Shown in pieces: positions 21,058 to 32,900 of a DNA stretch of 64,000 nt (position 1 is its first letter; the number at the start of each line of letters is the position of its first letter). Both the position numbers and the translations under genes were made by a program. The notes beneath the pieces are model-generated. The model was not told the origin of the DNA. It was given only the letters and a program-made list of their open reading frames with translations, and did not search any database. Source of the DNA: Hibiscus mutabilis (lineage: Eukaryota > Streptophyta > Magnoliopsida > Malvales > Malvaceae); assembly GCA_019671005.1 (NCBI GenBank), contig CM033728.1:25433099-25497098 (forward strand). Direction: 5' to 3'.

Positions 21058-24000
21058 GTAACCCCCTTGACCCGGTCTAGTCAGAAGATCGAACTGAGCG
21101 AGCTACATTAGGGTTTATTGAAATAAACCCCAAAGATATTACACTCGAATCAATCATTTTTTTACCTTTTCTAGATGCATTTTTAAGTCGTGCAATGTGC
21201 AATCAAGTTATGTTTAACATCTTATCTCAATCGAGCATCGTTTTGACATCCAATTGCTCGAATCTACATTTTAGAGACTAAAATGTAATCTTTGATAGTT
21301 ACAAGGGCTTTTACAAAATTAAAGTTACCAATCCTTAGTTAGTCATATTACATGTCTTCATATTAAATTACAACTCAAAATGATCATTCATACTCAACTA
21401 ATTACAAATGTAAGAAACAATGACTAAAATGCAAACATTACAAACTTCAAGCAGCATTTCCAACTGAAATAACGTCTAATGTTTTGGTACAAGTATCCAC
21501 CGTACCGATACGATACTATGAACCATCGTGTACCGATACGGTCTTTAGGTGTATCGGTACGGCTAGCATAATTTGTAAAGTTCGAATTCTAGTGACTATG
21601 AACCGTACCAGAATAGTAGTTCACGTACCGAAACACTCCCTATTCCATACTACACGTACCGATACGGTTACCAAGCGTATTGGTACGGTAAGGCAAATTT
21701 GCACCCTTTGAGCCTATACAGGTCCTCGCGTACCAACACCCTGAGGTATTGTACTGGTACTGTGAGACTTGTATTGACCTCTAGGTCCAACATATGACAC
21801 TTTGGCTCAAACTAACCCCCTTTATGCAACATATAAACATCATATAGCATCATAGACATTCAATCATCTGGCATAGAAACATATCAAGAGGTCATACTAA
21901 GCATGGCATCATCAACATTCACCTAAGACCATGATCTCTACCCAAGCATGCTTAATGTTTCCCAAACCCCTCAAACACAAGTAGGAAGCATCTGATAAGT
22001 CCAAAATAATTATCCAAACTATTACATTAGGGAGTATCCCAAAACACAACTCCCAAAACAAAACCCGGTCACATTGCCTTCTTCTTACTACTTAGAACAT
22101 ATTAAAACCATACTTTGTAATGTATCAAATCCTTCGATCCTTCTTCCTCACCTGCAGCCCCGAAAGCTATTTCTCTGTATTGATGAGGTAAAGAGAGCGT
22201 AAACATTAAGCTTAATGAGGGAAACCACAAAACACTCATCAATTCATTTAAAAACCATTTAGCTCAAAAAACATGTAAATTTCTCATGGTAAAACATCTC
22301 ATGCTTCTCATACCATCTCAAAATATGCACATTCAAATCATTTTCAACACATGTATCATGGATTCAATCTCTACCTCAATTTAAGCTTTACACCACAACA
22401 CCTTTATAACGAGCATAAAGAGTAACACATGTATAAATCACATTATACAAACATAATCCATTTCTCATGATACATCATCTCATATATTGGCTTTCAAGTG
22501 ACTCAAAACCAGCAACCTTACGTTTTAAAAAACACATCGGATACATGGATTCTCAAGTGGTTCACACAACCACTTCACATGCATACCTCAACTCAAGTAA
22601 TGACACACTTGCCCACCTTAACGGTTCAAATTGGAGTAACAGAATTTTTACCCACCTCAGCGGTTTGGATGTATTAATCCACCAGCATGAGAAAAATGAA
22701 ACATTAACCCACCTCAACTGCTGCAGCTCTCATGGTGGAGATTACGGACACTTTAACACCCCTCGACATGCATGAGGTGACTTTTTATAGTGTACTTTCA
22801 TTCCTATGTTCGGTCAACTATATCCGATAATATTTTAAACACAACAACTTACCAATATATTTAATAACCAACATTACCTTATTGTTTTACATATGCATCA
22901 AATTATTCCAACACAAATACATTAAACCATGTATTTACATATTCTCGAAATACTTGCATAAACCACACGCTATTCTCAAAAGCCATCATCAAAGATTATT
23001 TGAATCATCTTTCACTTTCAAAACATGCATAATACATTGAGTAACAAAACCATTAACATGTACATGAGATTTCATTTTACAAAAACTAAAATCGAAAGAA
23101 AGCTCAACCGATACTTACTTTTGAGCTTAGATAGGTGTATCAAATCTTATATAAACTTCCATAACTCCTTTTCAAACCTTTTAACAGCAGTAAAATACTT
23201 TCCTATACACCAAAAAACCAACGCTTGCGTGCCAAAGCGATTCAAGCCTCCGCAACTACCGCGCCTTCTTCTTGGCAAATGATTTAGCTCCCCTGCTTTA
23301 CCAAGCCAAAATAGAGGATTAAGAACACATCTCTATATTGAAACCCTCCAGCAACCAACAAACTCAACAACACCTATCAAGAATCCATCAAACACCTTCC
23401 TAAAACCAGCAAGAACACCACCGAACCTTACTCAACCAAAACCCAACCAACATCTAACGATTCTAATACATTACTAACATCAATTAACATCCAACAACAA
23501 CCTAGTCACGTCCTTCTACCTCCAGCGGAACCACAATAACCAGATCATACCAAAACCAACTATAAGCAACCTAAAAACTATTAATCCATATAGTTTCGGG
23601 ATTCCATTGATTAATCAATCCTGTCCACATTAAAACACACCCAAATTAAGATGTAAATCAATTAAACTCCTCACCGAAATAGATCCAATTCAGTTTCCAT
23701 AAATTTTCCAAGAAAACCTAACTTAATTGACAAATTAATGTTTAAATCACAATTCCACAGTATAAATCAACAACAAAGAATTAGGAACTTGGGGATTTAA
23801 TTAAAGAACCTTTAATTAGAGGAGAGAAATGAAAATTTCTAATTGCTTATTTCTTCTTAATTGGCCAAGCTTTGATGAAATCCAAAGAGATTTTGCAAAG
23901 GTAATTGAAGAAATCAAATAGAAATCAAAAAGGAAATCAACGAAGATTGTTTCCTGGATATTTAAAAGTAGAAATCTCAGTTTGGTTGTTAAGAAAGTTG

Positions 24001-24413
24001 AGAGAAAACATTTTGAGAAAAGTAATTACGTGAGAAAGTGTTTTTAGGAAATAAAGATCTTTTTAATTAAATCCTCATTTATCATTTATTAATTCATTTA
24101 AAAATGCTTTAAAAATAGCCAAAATTAAGAGATAAATCTGTTGAAAAAGAATGGTCAAGTAGCTTCTTAAAGATTCAAAGTTTTGATCCATTTTTGATTT
24201 AGTCACCAAAATAGTTTTGAAAACTTTCAATTTAGTCACTAGACTAAAATGTCATAAAATCATATTTAATTTCATCAAATTGAACTTACCAACTTACTTA
24301 AAATAACCATTTTCCATATTTTATTTTCCCCAAAATCACTTTTATATAAATTATTTTCTTGAAACTATTCAAATTGCCTAAACCGGTTCTCACGAACCAC
24401 ATGTCCAACCCGG
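21057..24413 (-). mobile_element. Family A LTR inserted in gag, 5' end truncated
   Basis: Read on the minus strand it ends GGGGGTTACA at 21057. Its start is truncated: roughly the first 50 bp, including the TGTAA terminus, are missing at about 24413. It contains a palindrome cluster (21484-21760), the CTCATTAAGC block (about 22195-22225) and the TATAGTTGACC block (about 22800-22825). There is no PBS beside it. It abuts gag directly on both sides, so it is an insertion and not the element's own LTR. Confidence 0.86.
21484..21760. repeat. CGTACCGATACG palindrome cluster c
   Basis: GTACCGATAC (21530-21539) and GTATCGGTAC (21551-21560) form a perfect 10-bp inverted repeat with an 11-base loop. 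CGTACCGATACG (21655-21666) and CGTATTGGTACG (21676-21687) form a 12-bp repeat with one G-T mismatch. Additional degenerate units lie between and after them. Confidence 0.85.
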
Positions 24414-24572
24414 TTCTGACACAGTCATGCTACACTGGACCAACGCCATGAACTCTGGCTTCTTTTCATCGTGGTATCAAGAACCCATAAACTTCTTCCA
24501 AAATGCAGCACAAAAGAATTCCCACGTCACATCTGTAGGTATCATACCTGTGATAGAAGTCATCCACCAGCT
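24414..24572. repeat. 159-bp gag duplication, right copy
   Basis: This is the partner of 20899-21057. Here gag continues upstream (to the right), while in the left copy it continues downstream. Confidence 0.85.
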
Positions 24573-24822
24573 ATAAGCATCAGTCTAAAGCAAGGATACT
24601 ATGCAGCCTAACTTATGAACATTCGTACACTCTACCTGATCCCATCTGATGAAGAATCCTCTTGGTGCTTGCGAACCAATCCTCAACTGCCTCTAGAGCT
24701 AAACCCCTATGGTCATCGCCTAGATCAACGGTGCATACCCCCAAAAAACGTCCTTGCAGTGCCTGAGGCACACCACCCTCGACTCTAGTACCAACAGGAG
24801 GAATCGATGGAAGAGGGGTGCT
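24414..24822 (-). pseudogene. Gypsy gag N-terminal half, minus strand, truncated
   Basis: The minus-strand text matches the gag N-terminus seen at 4990-5226, with shared P-P-V/I-G-T/A-R-V and G-V-P-Q-A-L-Q-G stretches, and runs into the duplicated segment. It ends abruptly at about 24822, where + strand RT begins, so the gag start, leader and own 5' LTR are missing. Confidence 0.78.
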
Positions 24823-25189
24823 ATGGTGTTTTCCAAGATTGATTTGAGATTTGGGTATTATCAATTGAAAGTGAAAAATAAAGTCATGCCTAAGACAGCT
24901 TTTCGCACACGTTACAGGCATTATGAGTTCTTAGTGATGTCATTCGGGTAGACTAATGCACCCGCAACTTTCATGGATATGATGAATTAGGTATCCTATG
25001 AATTCTTGGATCAATTCGTGGTAGTGTTCATCGATGACATTCTCGTATACTCTCGTACCGAGGAAGATCATGATCGACATTTACGAATTTGTTGCAAGCT
25101 TTGTTGGATAATAAGCTTTATGCTAAGTTGAGTAAGTGTGAGTTTTGGATTAAAGAATTAGTCTTTCTTAGTAATGTTGTTTAAGCAGA
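24823..25189 (+). pseudogene. Gypsy reverse transcriptase, C-terminal half, + strand
   Basis: Coding text begins mid-domain (A-M-V-F-S-K-I-D-L-R) with no upstream RT, protease or gag on this strand. A stop at 24949-24951 replaces a Leu codon and another follows after M-D-M-M-N. The active-site F-I-D-D-I-L-V-Y is present near 25027-25050. A frameshift near 25085 follows. The element is 5'-truncated and joined head to head with the minus-strand gag. Confidence 0.88.
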
Positions 25190-25914
25190 ATGTATTGGGT
25201 GGATCCGCAGAAGATTGAGGCAGTTATGAATTGGAAGCAACCTAAGTCGGTGATAGAGGTTCATAGTTTCTTGGGGTTGGCAAGTTATTATTTCCGCTTT
25301 GTAGATGGTTTCTCAAAGGTTGCTTCTCCTTTGACAAAGTTGTTACAAAAGGATATAAGTTTTGAATGGATTTGTAGTTTCTTAGGGTTGGTAGGTTATT
25401 ATCGTCGCTTTGTAGATAGTTTCTCAAAGGTTGCTGCTCTTTTTACAAAGTCGTTACAAATGGATATAAGTTTTGAATGGACAAAGAGTAGACAACAAGC
25501 TTTTGATAAGCTGAAGGAAGCTTTGACGCAAGCTCTGATCTTGATTCAACCTGAGTTAGGGAAAGAGTTTGTATTGTATAATGATGCATCGTATGTTGGT
25601 TTGGGGGTGTTGATGCCAGGGGAAAAGTTGTAGCTTATGCATCTAGGAAGTTGAAGGTGCACGAGACAATTATCCTACGCATAATATAGAGCTTGCCGTA
25701 GTAGTGTTTGCGTTAAAGATTTAGAGGCATTATTTGTATGGTCAGAAGGGTACTGTGTATATGGATCACAAGAGTTTGAAGTATCTCGTATCACAAAAGG
25801 AGTTGAATCTTAGGCAATAGAGATGGTTGGAGTTACTCAAGGATTATAATTTAATGATTGAGTACCATCTGGGTAAGGCTAATGTTGTAGCTGATGCCTT
25901 GAGTAGTAATTGAG
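25190..25914 (+). pseudogene. Gypsy RT connection and RNase H, + strand, with in-frame 111-bp duplication
   Basis: The open stretch 25190-25633 contains the S-F-L-G-L-x-x-Y-Y connection twice in tandem. The RNase H start follows, with Y-N-D-A-S keeping the catalytic Asp that the minus-strand copy has lost. After 25633 the frame is lost. D-H-K-S-L and A-D-A-L-S codons can still be read in other frames to about 25905. Confidence 0.88.
25265..25486 (+). repeat. 111-bp in-frame tandem duplication in RNase H connection
   Basis: Unit 1 is 25265-25375 and unit 2 is 25376-25486, each encoding 37 residues from S-F-L-G-L to S-F-E-W. The units differ at about ten residues by eye. The reading frame is kept across the junction. 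Confidence 0.85.
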
Positions 25915-27458
25915 TGTGATGCGGGATGGTGGTTTATTGGCTGAGTTACAAGTGAAACCATCAATGTTATAATTGATCAAGGAAAAATCATCGTATGATG
26001 ATTTGGTGGTACCGCATGTTAAGGATATTATGGATGGTAATCAGACATATTTTTGTTTTGATGATGAAGGTGTTTGTGCTTTAAGAGTTGAGTGGTTTTG
26101 CCGAAAGATGAGGAGTTGAGGAACACTATTTTGACTAAGGCTCATTCTAGTCCTTTTGCTATGCATCCGGGAGGTACCAAGATGTATCAGGTTTTGAAGA
26201 ATGAATATTATTGTGTTGGGTTGAAGAAGGATGTAGCAGATTTTGTTGCTAGATGTATGGTATGTCAGTGAGTTAAGGCTGAGCATCAATTTCCTTCTGG
26301 GTTGTTGCAACTGTTGAGGATTTCGAAATGGAAGTGGGAGAGAATTACCATGGATTTTTGTGATCAGGTTACCTTTGATGCTATTAAAGAAGAATTCTAT
26401 ATGTGTGATTATAGATAGGTTTACGAAGTGTGCATATTTTCTAGTTGTACATATGTCGTATACTTTGGATAAGTGCATATTTTATAGTTATGCATACGAC
26501 GTATACTTTGGATATGTTGGCGGAGTTGTATATTTCTTAGATTGTGAGGATACATGGGGTGCCTAAGTCTATAGTATCATATAGGGAACCATGCTTTACA
26601 GCGAGGTTTTAGGATTGTTTGCATAAGCGGTTGGGTACGCGGTTGAATTTTAGTACTTCGTATCATCCTTAAAAGGATGGTCAGTCTGAATGCGCTATCC
26701 AAGTGTTGGAGGATATGTTACGGTGTTTCATCATTGATTCTCAAGGAACGTGGGAGAAGCAACTATCGCTGGTAGAGTTTGCTTATAATAATAGATATCA
26801 GGCTAGTATTCAAACGGCTCCGTATAAAGCTTTGTATGGTAGGAGGTGCCATACACCACTTTGTTGGGCTAAGGTAGGTGAAAAGTATGTTTCCTTGCCT
26901 GATATGCTGAAAGACACTAATGATAAGGTGAAGCTTATTAGTGATTGGTTGAAAGCGGCTTCGGATTGGCAAAAGTCTTATGTTGATTTGAAGCGTCAGA
27001 AGATTGAGTTTACGGTTGGAGAATGAGTGTTTCTTAAGGTTTCGGCTTGGAAGAAGGTAAAGAGGTTTGGACGTATGGTCAAGTTTAGTCCAAGGTTCAT
27101 TGGGACATATGAGGTGTTAGAGCATGTTGGTCCAGTTGCTTATAGGTTGAGTTTGCCTGCAGAGTTGGAGAAGAAACATAATGTTTTCTATGTATCGATG
27201 CTTCAGAGATATAGATCGGACCCATCACATGTGATGCCTGTTGAGGAGATTGAGTTGAATCCAGATTTGACCTATGATGAGGAGTCAATGGAAATCCTAG
27301 ATTCTAGCAGCAAGGTTCTTCGTGGAAAGACCATTGAGTTGGTAAAGGTGTTGGGCGACATCGTGGTGTAGAGGAAGCCACGTGGGAAAGTAAGGAGGAC
27401 ATAAAGAAGCAGTTTCCTTCTCTTTTTCCATCAGGTAAATTTTGAGGGCAAAATTTCT
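25915..27458 (+). pseudogene. Gypsy integrase and chromodomain, + strand
   Basis: The H2C2 finger keeps all its ligands (H-S-S-P-F-A-M-H near 26142 and C-M-V-C near 26254), but a stop follows at Q-*-V-K. The first catalytic Asp lies in I-I-D-R-F (about 26412). A 43-bp tandem duplication (26430-26515) then shifts the frame. The second catalytic Asp, expected in S-D-R-D, reads S-Y-R-E. The Glu is intact (26688-26690) after a stop at 26670-26672. From 26703 one frame runs to 27371 with a stop at 27024-27026, covering the core C-terminus and the H-V-F/S-M to chromodomain region. A further frameshift lies near 27350. A polypurine tract follows. Confidence 0.9.
26430..26515 (+). repeat. 43-bp tandem duplication in integrase core
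   Basis: The units are 26430-26472 and 26473-26515, both starting GTGCATATTTT and ending ATACTTTGGATA or ATACTTTGGATAT. Because 43 is not a multiple of three, the event throws the integrase out of frame between the first and second catalytic positions. Confidence 0.85.
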
Positions 27459-27471
27459 TAAGGGGGAGAGT
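27459..27471 (+). other. Polypurine tract of + gypsy element
   Basis: TAAGGGGGAGAG lies directly 5' of the LTR start TGTAATTCCC at 27472. Confidence 0.82.
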
Positions 27472-30400
27472 TGTAATTCCCCCGATTTTGGGCCTAGATG
27501 TTAGCTAGATGGATTAGACGGTTCAGGAGAACCGAATTAGGTGCTTTGAGTTAATTTCATGAATTAATTCTTAATAAATTGTTTTTGGTTAAAATAAAAT
27601 ATGGAGAAATATTAGAAAATATTTAATTAATACTATAAGGGTTTTGGGAAACTCAATTTGAATAAATAAAATTGGATTTTGGGACATTTTGGTTTGGTGA
27701 CTAAAATGTAAAGTTTTCAAAACTGTTTCTGTGACTAAATTGTAAAAGGGTCAAAACTTAGAATCTTTAAGGAGCTAATTTACCAAAAATTTAAATCAGA
27801 CTTTTCCCTTAATTTAAGCTATTTTAAATGGTTTTTAAAATGTTAATAAATAAAAATAAAATATATTTAATTAAAAGGATTTCTATTAACCAAATTCATT
27901 TTCTTACGTAACTACTTTTACTCTCAACTTTCTCAGTAGCACAACTATCAATTTTACTCTAAAAATGCTCAAGAATCATTCCTTTTTTATTTCATCTTGA
28001 TTTATTAATTGATTCCTTTGATTTCTATATCAAATAATGTTTGTTTTCTTAGAGATTTTACTCAAATCTTACCAATTAAGGGGGGAAGTCAGCAATTAAA
28101 GGTGATTTTAATTTCTCTCCTCTAATTAAAGGTTCTTTACTGAAATTCCCATGTTCTTGATCCTTTACAATTGGTTTTTATTATGTGTTAATGATTAAAT
28201 CATGGTTAAAAGGTTTTAATTGAGTTTTGATAAGAAATTTGGTAGATCTTGATAATAGATCTGATTTGTGTTAATTCAAATTATTATAGATCACGTGTAA
28301 TATATGTTTTAATGTTATGAGAATAGATTAATAAAAGGAATCCCAAAACTAAGTGAATTGCTAATCTTGGTGTTCTTGGTTTTGAAAGTTTGTTGGAGAT
28401 ATAAGGTTGATATATTGTTATTTTTGGATGTTAATTGATGATTTTAAGATGTTAAAATCGTTAGGTTATGGCTGAGCTTTGTTTAGGATGTGTTTGGTGA
28501 TGTTCTCGGTTGTTTTAAGGAAGCGTTTGATGATTTTTAGTGGGGTGAAGTGGGGAATAGATGTTGATGGGATTAGAGATGCATGGAAATTCATTAATCC
28601 TCTATTTTTCTGTGGTTAACGTAGGGGAGACGAATCCTTCATCTTTTGGAGAGGCTTCAGACGCTTCGGAAGCTTGATTTTGCATCGACAAGTGGAACGT
28701 TGTGTTGTCGGTGAGTGGAAACGTGGTTTACTACTTTATAAAGGTTCTAAGTGATTTTGGGAGTTTAGATTAAGCTTGAAACGCTTGTCTAAGTTCGAAA
28801 GTAAGTATTGGACATGCTCGCTCGCTTTTTGGTTTTGCAAAATACAATCTCATGCACATGTTTATGATTTGGATTGCCTACTGTTATATGCATGATTTGA
28901 AATGAAATATGATGTAAACGATCATAGGTTCATGCTATATGACTTGGGCAAATGATTTATGAAAAGGATTCTTAGAATGAGAAATGCATGGTTTATTGTA
29001 TTAAAGATTATTTGGTTTCATGCATATGTAAAACAATGAGGTAATGTGGTTTAATGGAATATATTGTCAAGTTGCAATGATTAAACGTTATTGAATATAG
29101 TTGGTATGCCATAGGGTTTAAAGTGCACTATAATAGTTGCCCCATGTGTGTCGAGGGGTCAAGAGTGTGTCATGCTCCACAATGGGAACTGCAGCGGTCG
29201 AGGGGTGAAATGTGTGCCAATTCTCCCTATGGTGGATTTATACATCATAACCGTTGAGGGTAGTAGTACCATGCTCTGTTCGAAGATGTACGTGAAGTGG
29301 TCGAAAGAACCACTTAGGAAACCCATGCATCCGATGTGTGTTTTTTATAAATAGAATGAATTGATTTTGGGTCTCTTGAATGCCAATATGTAGTTTAATG
29401 TATCATGAGAAATGGATTATGTTTTTTTTATAATATGGTGTATATATGTGGTGCTCTTTAAGCTTGCTATTTTGAGGTTTTAGCATAAGAAAGCTTAAAT
29501 TGAGGTTTATGCTAGAAATCCATGATACATGTGTTGCAAATGTTTAAATGTGCATGTTTTGGAAAGACAATAGAAGCATGAGATGTTTTGGCATGAGATT
29601 TAATATTTGTTTGAAAATGAATGGTTTTAAATGCATTGATTAGTGTTTTTGAGAATCCCTCACTAAGCTTTAAAGCTTACGCTCTCTTTTCTCTTTAATG
29701 TAGAAAAGTGAGCATTTCGGACAACGAGCAAGCAAGAAGCAATCCAAGGATTGAACTATTTCAAGTATGTATTTATAAATACTTCGTAGTAATAAAAGAA
29801 AATATGAGCAAGTTATAAAAGGGAGGGTTTTTTTGGTTACTCCATATTTTGGGAAGTTTCTTTTGGTATTTTGGACTTGTTTGAGGTTTTCTAAGTTGCT
29901 TGATGGGTTGGGATATGAATTGCATGCTTGGGTAGAGATCATGCCTATATGATCATTGATTGGATTTGCTATGGTTTGAATGATCCTCTATCATGCCAAT
30001 TTGATTGTGGAAATGTTGGTTAGAATGTTATATGATGATTGTAATATGTTTGAAGTATGTTAGATTAAGCCAATGTGTCATATGTCTGACCAAGAGGTCA
30101 TTATAGACCAGGCCGTACCGGTACGGGTTCTCGAGGTTTGGTACGCGGGGTTTGTCTCGACTAAAAATTATGCAAAATTGCATAGAGGTATTGGTACGCT
30201 TGGTAACCATATTGGTATGCCCCTCAGAAAAATACACTAGGTGTTGGTACACGGGCAACCGTATCAGTACGCCTTTTAGCTACTGGAATCTACTATTTTG
30301 ATATCGAACTACTAGTATCGGTACGCCTAAGGACCGTACTGATACCTTTTGTAAAATGTACCCATATCGATATGGGCAAAGAGTGTATCAGTACACTGAC

Positions 30401-30826
30401 TGTTGTTTCTGGTATTATGCTTTGCTGAAGTCTGAATCTTTGTTGTTTAGTCATTGTTTTCTTGATCATGCAATTAAATGAGTTTGGATGATTGTTTTAA
30501 GTTGAAGTTTAACCAGAATGCATGTGATCTGATTAACTAAGTTTTGGTAAATTTGGATCTAAGTAAGTCCTCTTAGTTTTCTAAAATTAAAATTTAGTCC
30601 CTAGAGTTTGTTCTCGACTAATTGGATGTTAATTTGATGACTGGTTTAATTATAAATTTCACCACTGCCAACATGATCACCTTAGGACTTAAATTATGCA
30701 TTTAGAAAAAGATAAAAGAAAAGAAAATAGTCTATTTTCTAAGTAAATTGTTCAGGCTTGTCTTGACAAACCCAATGTAGCTCGCTCGGTTCAGTCTGAC
30801 GACCAGGCCGGGTCAAGGAGGTTACA
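27472..30826 (+). mobile_element. Family A 3' LTR, near full length
   Basis: It runs from TGTAATTCCC to GGAGGTTACA, 3355 bp. It carries the TATAGTTGGTATGCCATAGG block (about 29095-29117), the CTCACTAAGC..GCTTACGCT block (29659-29690) and a palindrome cluster (30110-30410). This is the most complete uninterrupted family A LTR here and the best reference for the others. It ends in TACA and is followed by C-type LTR sequence. Confidence 0.92.
30110..30410. repeat. CGTACCGATACG palindrome cluster d
   Basis: CCGTACCGGTACGG at 30113-30126 is a perfect 14-bp palindrome. At least six further degenerate units follow at 20-50 bp spacing, including GTATCGGTACGCC and CCGTACTGATACC. Confidence 0.85.
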
Positions 30827-32468
30827 ACTACGGTCCATGAGCTACGGCTCAAGGGTGACGACCCTAGGCGAGGAAGCTTCTTTGGTTGGAGGGCATGGTG
30901 AAGAAAAAAAATATTGATCATTGTTATCGCATTGACACAAGCCATTGCTTTGTGCTTTGAGCTTGTTTAAACACGGACCAATGCTACCTATGTCCAAATG
31001 TTATCCAAGACGAACAATGTTAAACGACAATTAAAATCATTAGCAAGGCTATTGTACGAATAAGTTGGACTAATGTCAAAGCATGGTTAAGGTGCATTTA
31101 CATCAATTTATTACTATGGATATTATGAAAATTCAATATATTGAAACGTTGCTATTGACATTATTTACATTCATAGTATTGTTCATTGAATTGTTATTGG
31201 CTACCTCACTAGGCTATGTAAGCCTAATGCATCTCATCTTCATGCACTTCAGGTTAAGACGTTCAAGGATCAAGGATCGAGAAAATAGTCATTTTGGCAA
31301 GTCGCAACAAGTCAATATAATGTAAACTTTGTCTTTGAACTCCTAGAATGGTGGCATATGGTCTAAACATGCATAAATGGCCCATTTTGATGTGTATAAA
31401 TGATCACTATGTGCTTGTCTATGTTTGAGGTAAAAATAGACTCATAATGGTATTGGTTTTTGGTAGAATTGGCATATCTGGCACCTCTATTGATAAACAT
31501 AGTAAACAGATTCATTTTGTCATAAGGTTTGACATACAACAAGTTAGACATACAAAAATATTGTGGTTAAAATTTCACAGTCATTGGATAAGGTTTAGGT
31601 GCCTAAAATAGATAAAAACCAGACTAAAATAGATAAAAACCAGACAAAATTTGTCATTACAGACATTGTTGTACCGATACGGGTAATGGCGTATTGGTAT
31701 GAGCATGCATAATTTGACCAGGTTAACACAGGGTATCGATACGCACTTGGGCGTATCAATCACATTTTCGACACTAGAATTTTTCTATAGTAGCGTATCA
31801 ATACGGGTTGTAGCATATCGGTATGATAATTGGTTACTGGAATTTATAAAATAAACGGGGTACTAGTAAATAGGGGGAACCGTACTGATCCCTAGGGATA
31901 TTAAGCTTGGTATCGATACGACTTAGCCTGCACCGGTACGGTAAAATGTTATTGGAATTTGAGTAGTGCATAGAGTATTGATACGATAGGGCTCGTATCA
32001 ATACTACTTTTAAATCTCAACGGTAATAACAGCAGGGCGTACCGGTATGGTCTATCGAGTACTGGTACCGATATAGGTAAGTTAGTTAAATGCTTATGCC
32101 AAGCTTTAAATTATGGCAAAATGGTCACTAATATTGTGAGAGTCAATTGAAGCTATAATTGAACATGGAATTCATTAAAAATTTGCTGGAAAACTAAAAG
32201 AACATTGAATTATGCATTGATAAGGTTAATTTCTGATAAATACCCAAGAATTACATAGTAGTCCTTAAACTCATGAATGTTACAAGTTGGTCATTTGTAA
32301 GAAAACTATCGTATTGAATCAACTCAAGGTCATTGTAGCACTGTATAGTCATTGATTGCATCATTGAAACATCGTTAAATCACCAGAAATACTATGTCGA
32401 TCATAGTTACCGTTCACTAGTAGCATCTCAAACCCGGTTTCCTACCAGACGGGGAAGGGGGTGTTACA
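30827..32468 (+). mobile_element. C-type LTR, 3' part
   Basis: It begins with CTACGGTCCATGAGCTACGG, which resembles the CTACGGTCC..GAGCC segment of the C LTR at 37003-42626. It ends AGGGGGTGTTACA at 32468. It contains the block CTCACTAGGC..GTAAGCCT (31207-31230) and a palindrome cluster (31670-32090). Its 5' part is replaced by the family A element that ends at 30826. Translated segments are short and match nothing I recognise. Confidence 0.7.
31670..32090. repeat. CGTACCGATACG palindrome cluster e
   Basis: GTACCGATAC (31671-31680) faces GTATTGGTAT (31691-31700). GTATCGATACG faces GCGTATCAAT (about 31734-31760), and about eight more units follow. Many copies show TG or CA in place of CG, as expected of decay by cytosine deamination. 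Confidence 0.8.
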
Positions 32469-32880
32469 TATTGAAATCCTAATTAAAGTTAAATTATGAT
32501 TACATATATTAATATATATATATATATATATATTAAAATCCTAAAATGAGTTGAATTAGGATTACAAAGGCTATATGAAGGCATGAGAGATCTAGCAGTC
32601 ATTAATGCTTTTGCAAAAATCCTCTAAATAGTTTAGAGAGTTTATATGTTTGTTCCAACTAAGTGAACTAAGTAAAGGTCAGAGAGTTATCGTTGTGGCT
32701 TAGGAATTGACATCGTGGAATCGTGATTGAATATCCATCTTCTAAAAGTTTAGTATTCTAGATTTTAAAAAGGTAACTCTTAACCCTTATTCATCCCGAT
32801 TCGCTCCTCGTACATAGAGCTCTAGAGGTGATCACCAGATAATTTTTCCACTGTGCCATGAGGTGTACCGATGTGACCCA
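32469..32880 (+). mobile_element. Ty1/copia 5' LTR
   Basis: About 410 bp lies between the C-type LTR end and a primer-binding site. It starts TATTGAAATCC (a TG start would be usual) and ends near GTGACCCA. A TA-repeat microsatellite lies at 32503-32535. The assignment rests on position before the PBS and the copia genes that follow. No 3' LTR of this element is found in the window. Confidence 0.65.
32503..32535. repeat. (TA)n microsatellite
   Basis: About 30 bp of nearly pure alternating TA lie inside the copia LTR. A second, shorter one lies at about 38735-38750. Confidence 0.85.
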
Positions 32881-32883
32881 ATA

Positions 32884-32900
32884 GTGGTATCAAAGCCACT
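32884..32900 (+). other. Copia primer-binding site (initiator tRNA-Met)
   Basis: TGGTATCAAAGCCACTT differs by one base from the TGGTATCAGAGC core that pairs with the initiator-tRNA-Met 3' end. Confidence 0.82.

Noticed and set aside
32503..32535. AT-repeat tract as an origin or cruciform regulatory site
   Set aside because: A simple TA microsatellite inside a copia LTR, with nothing else to support a function.
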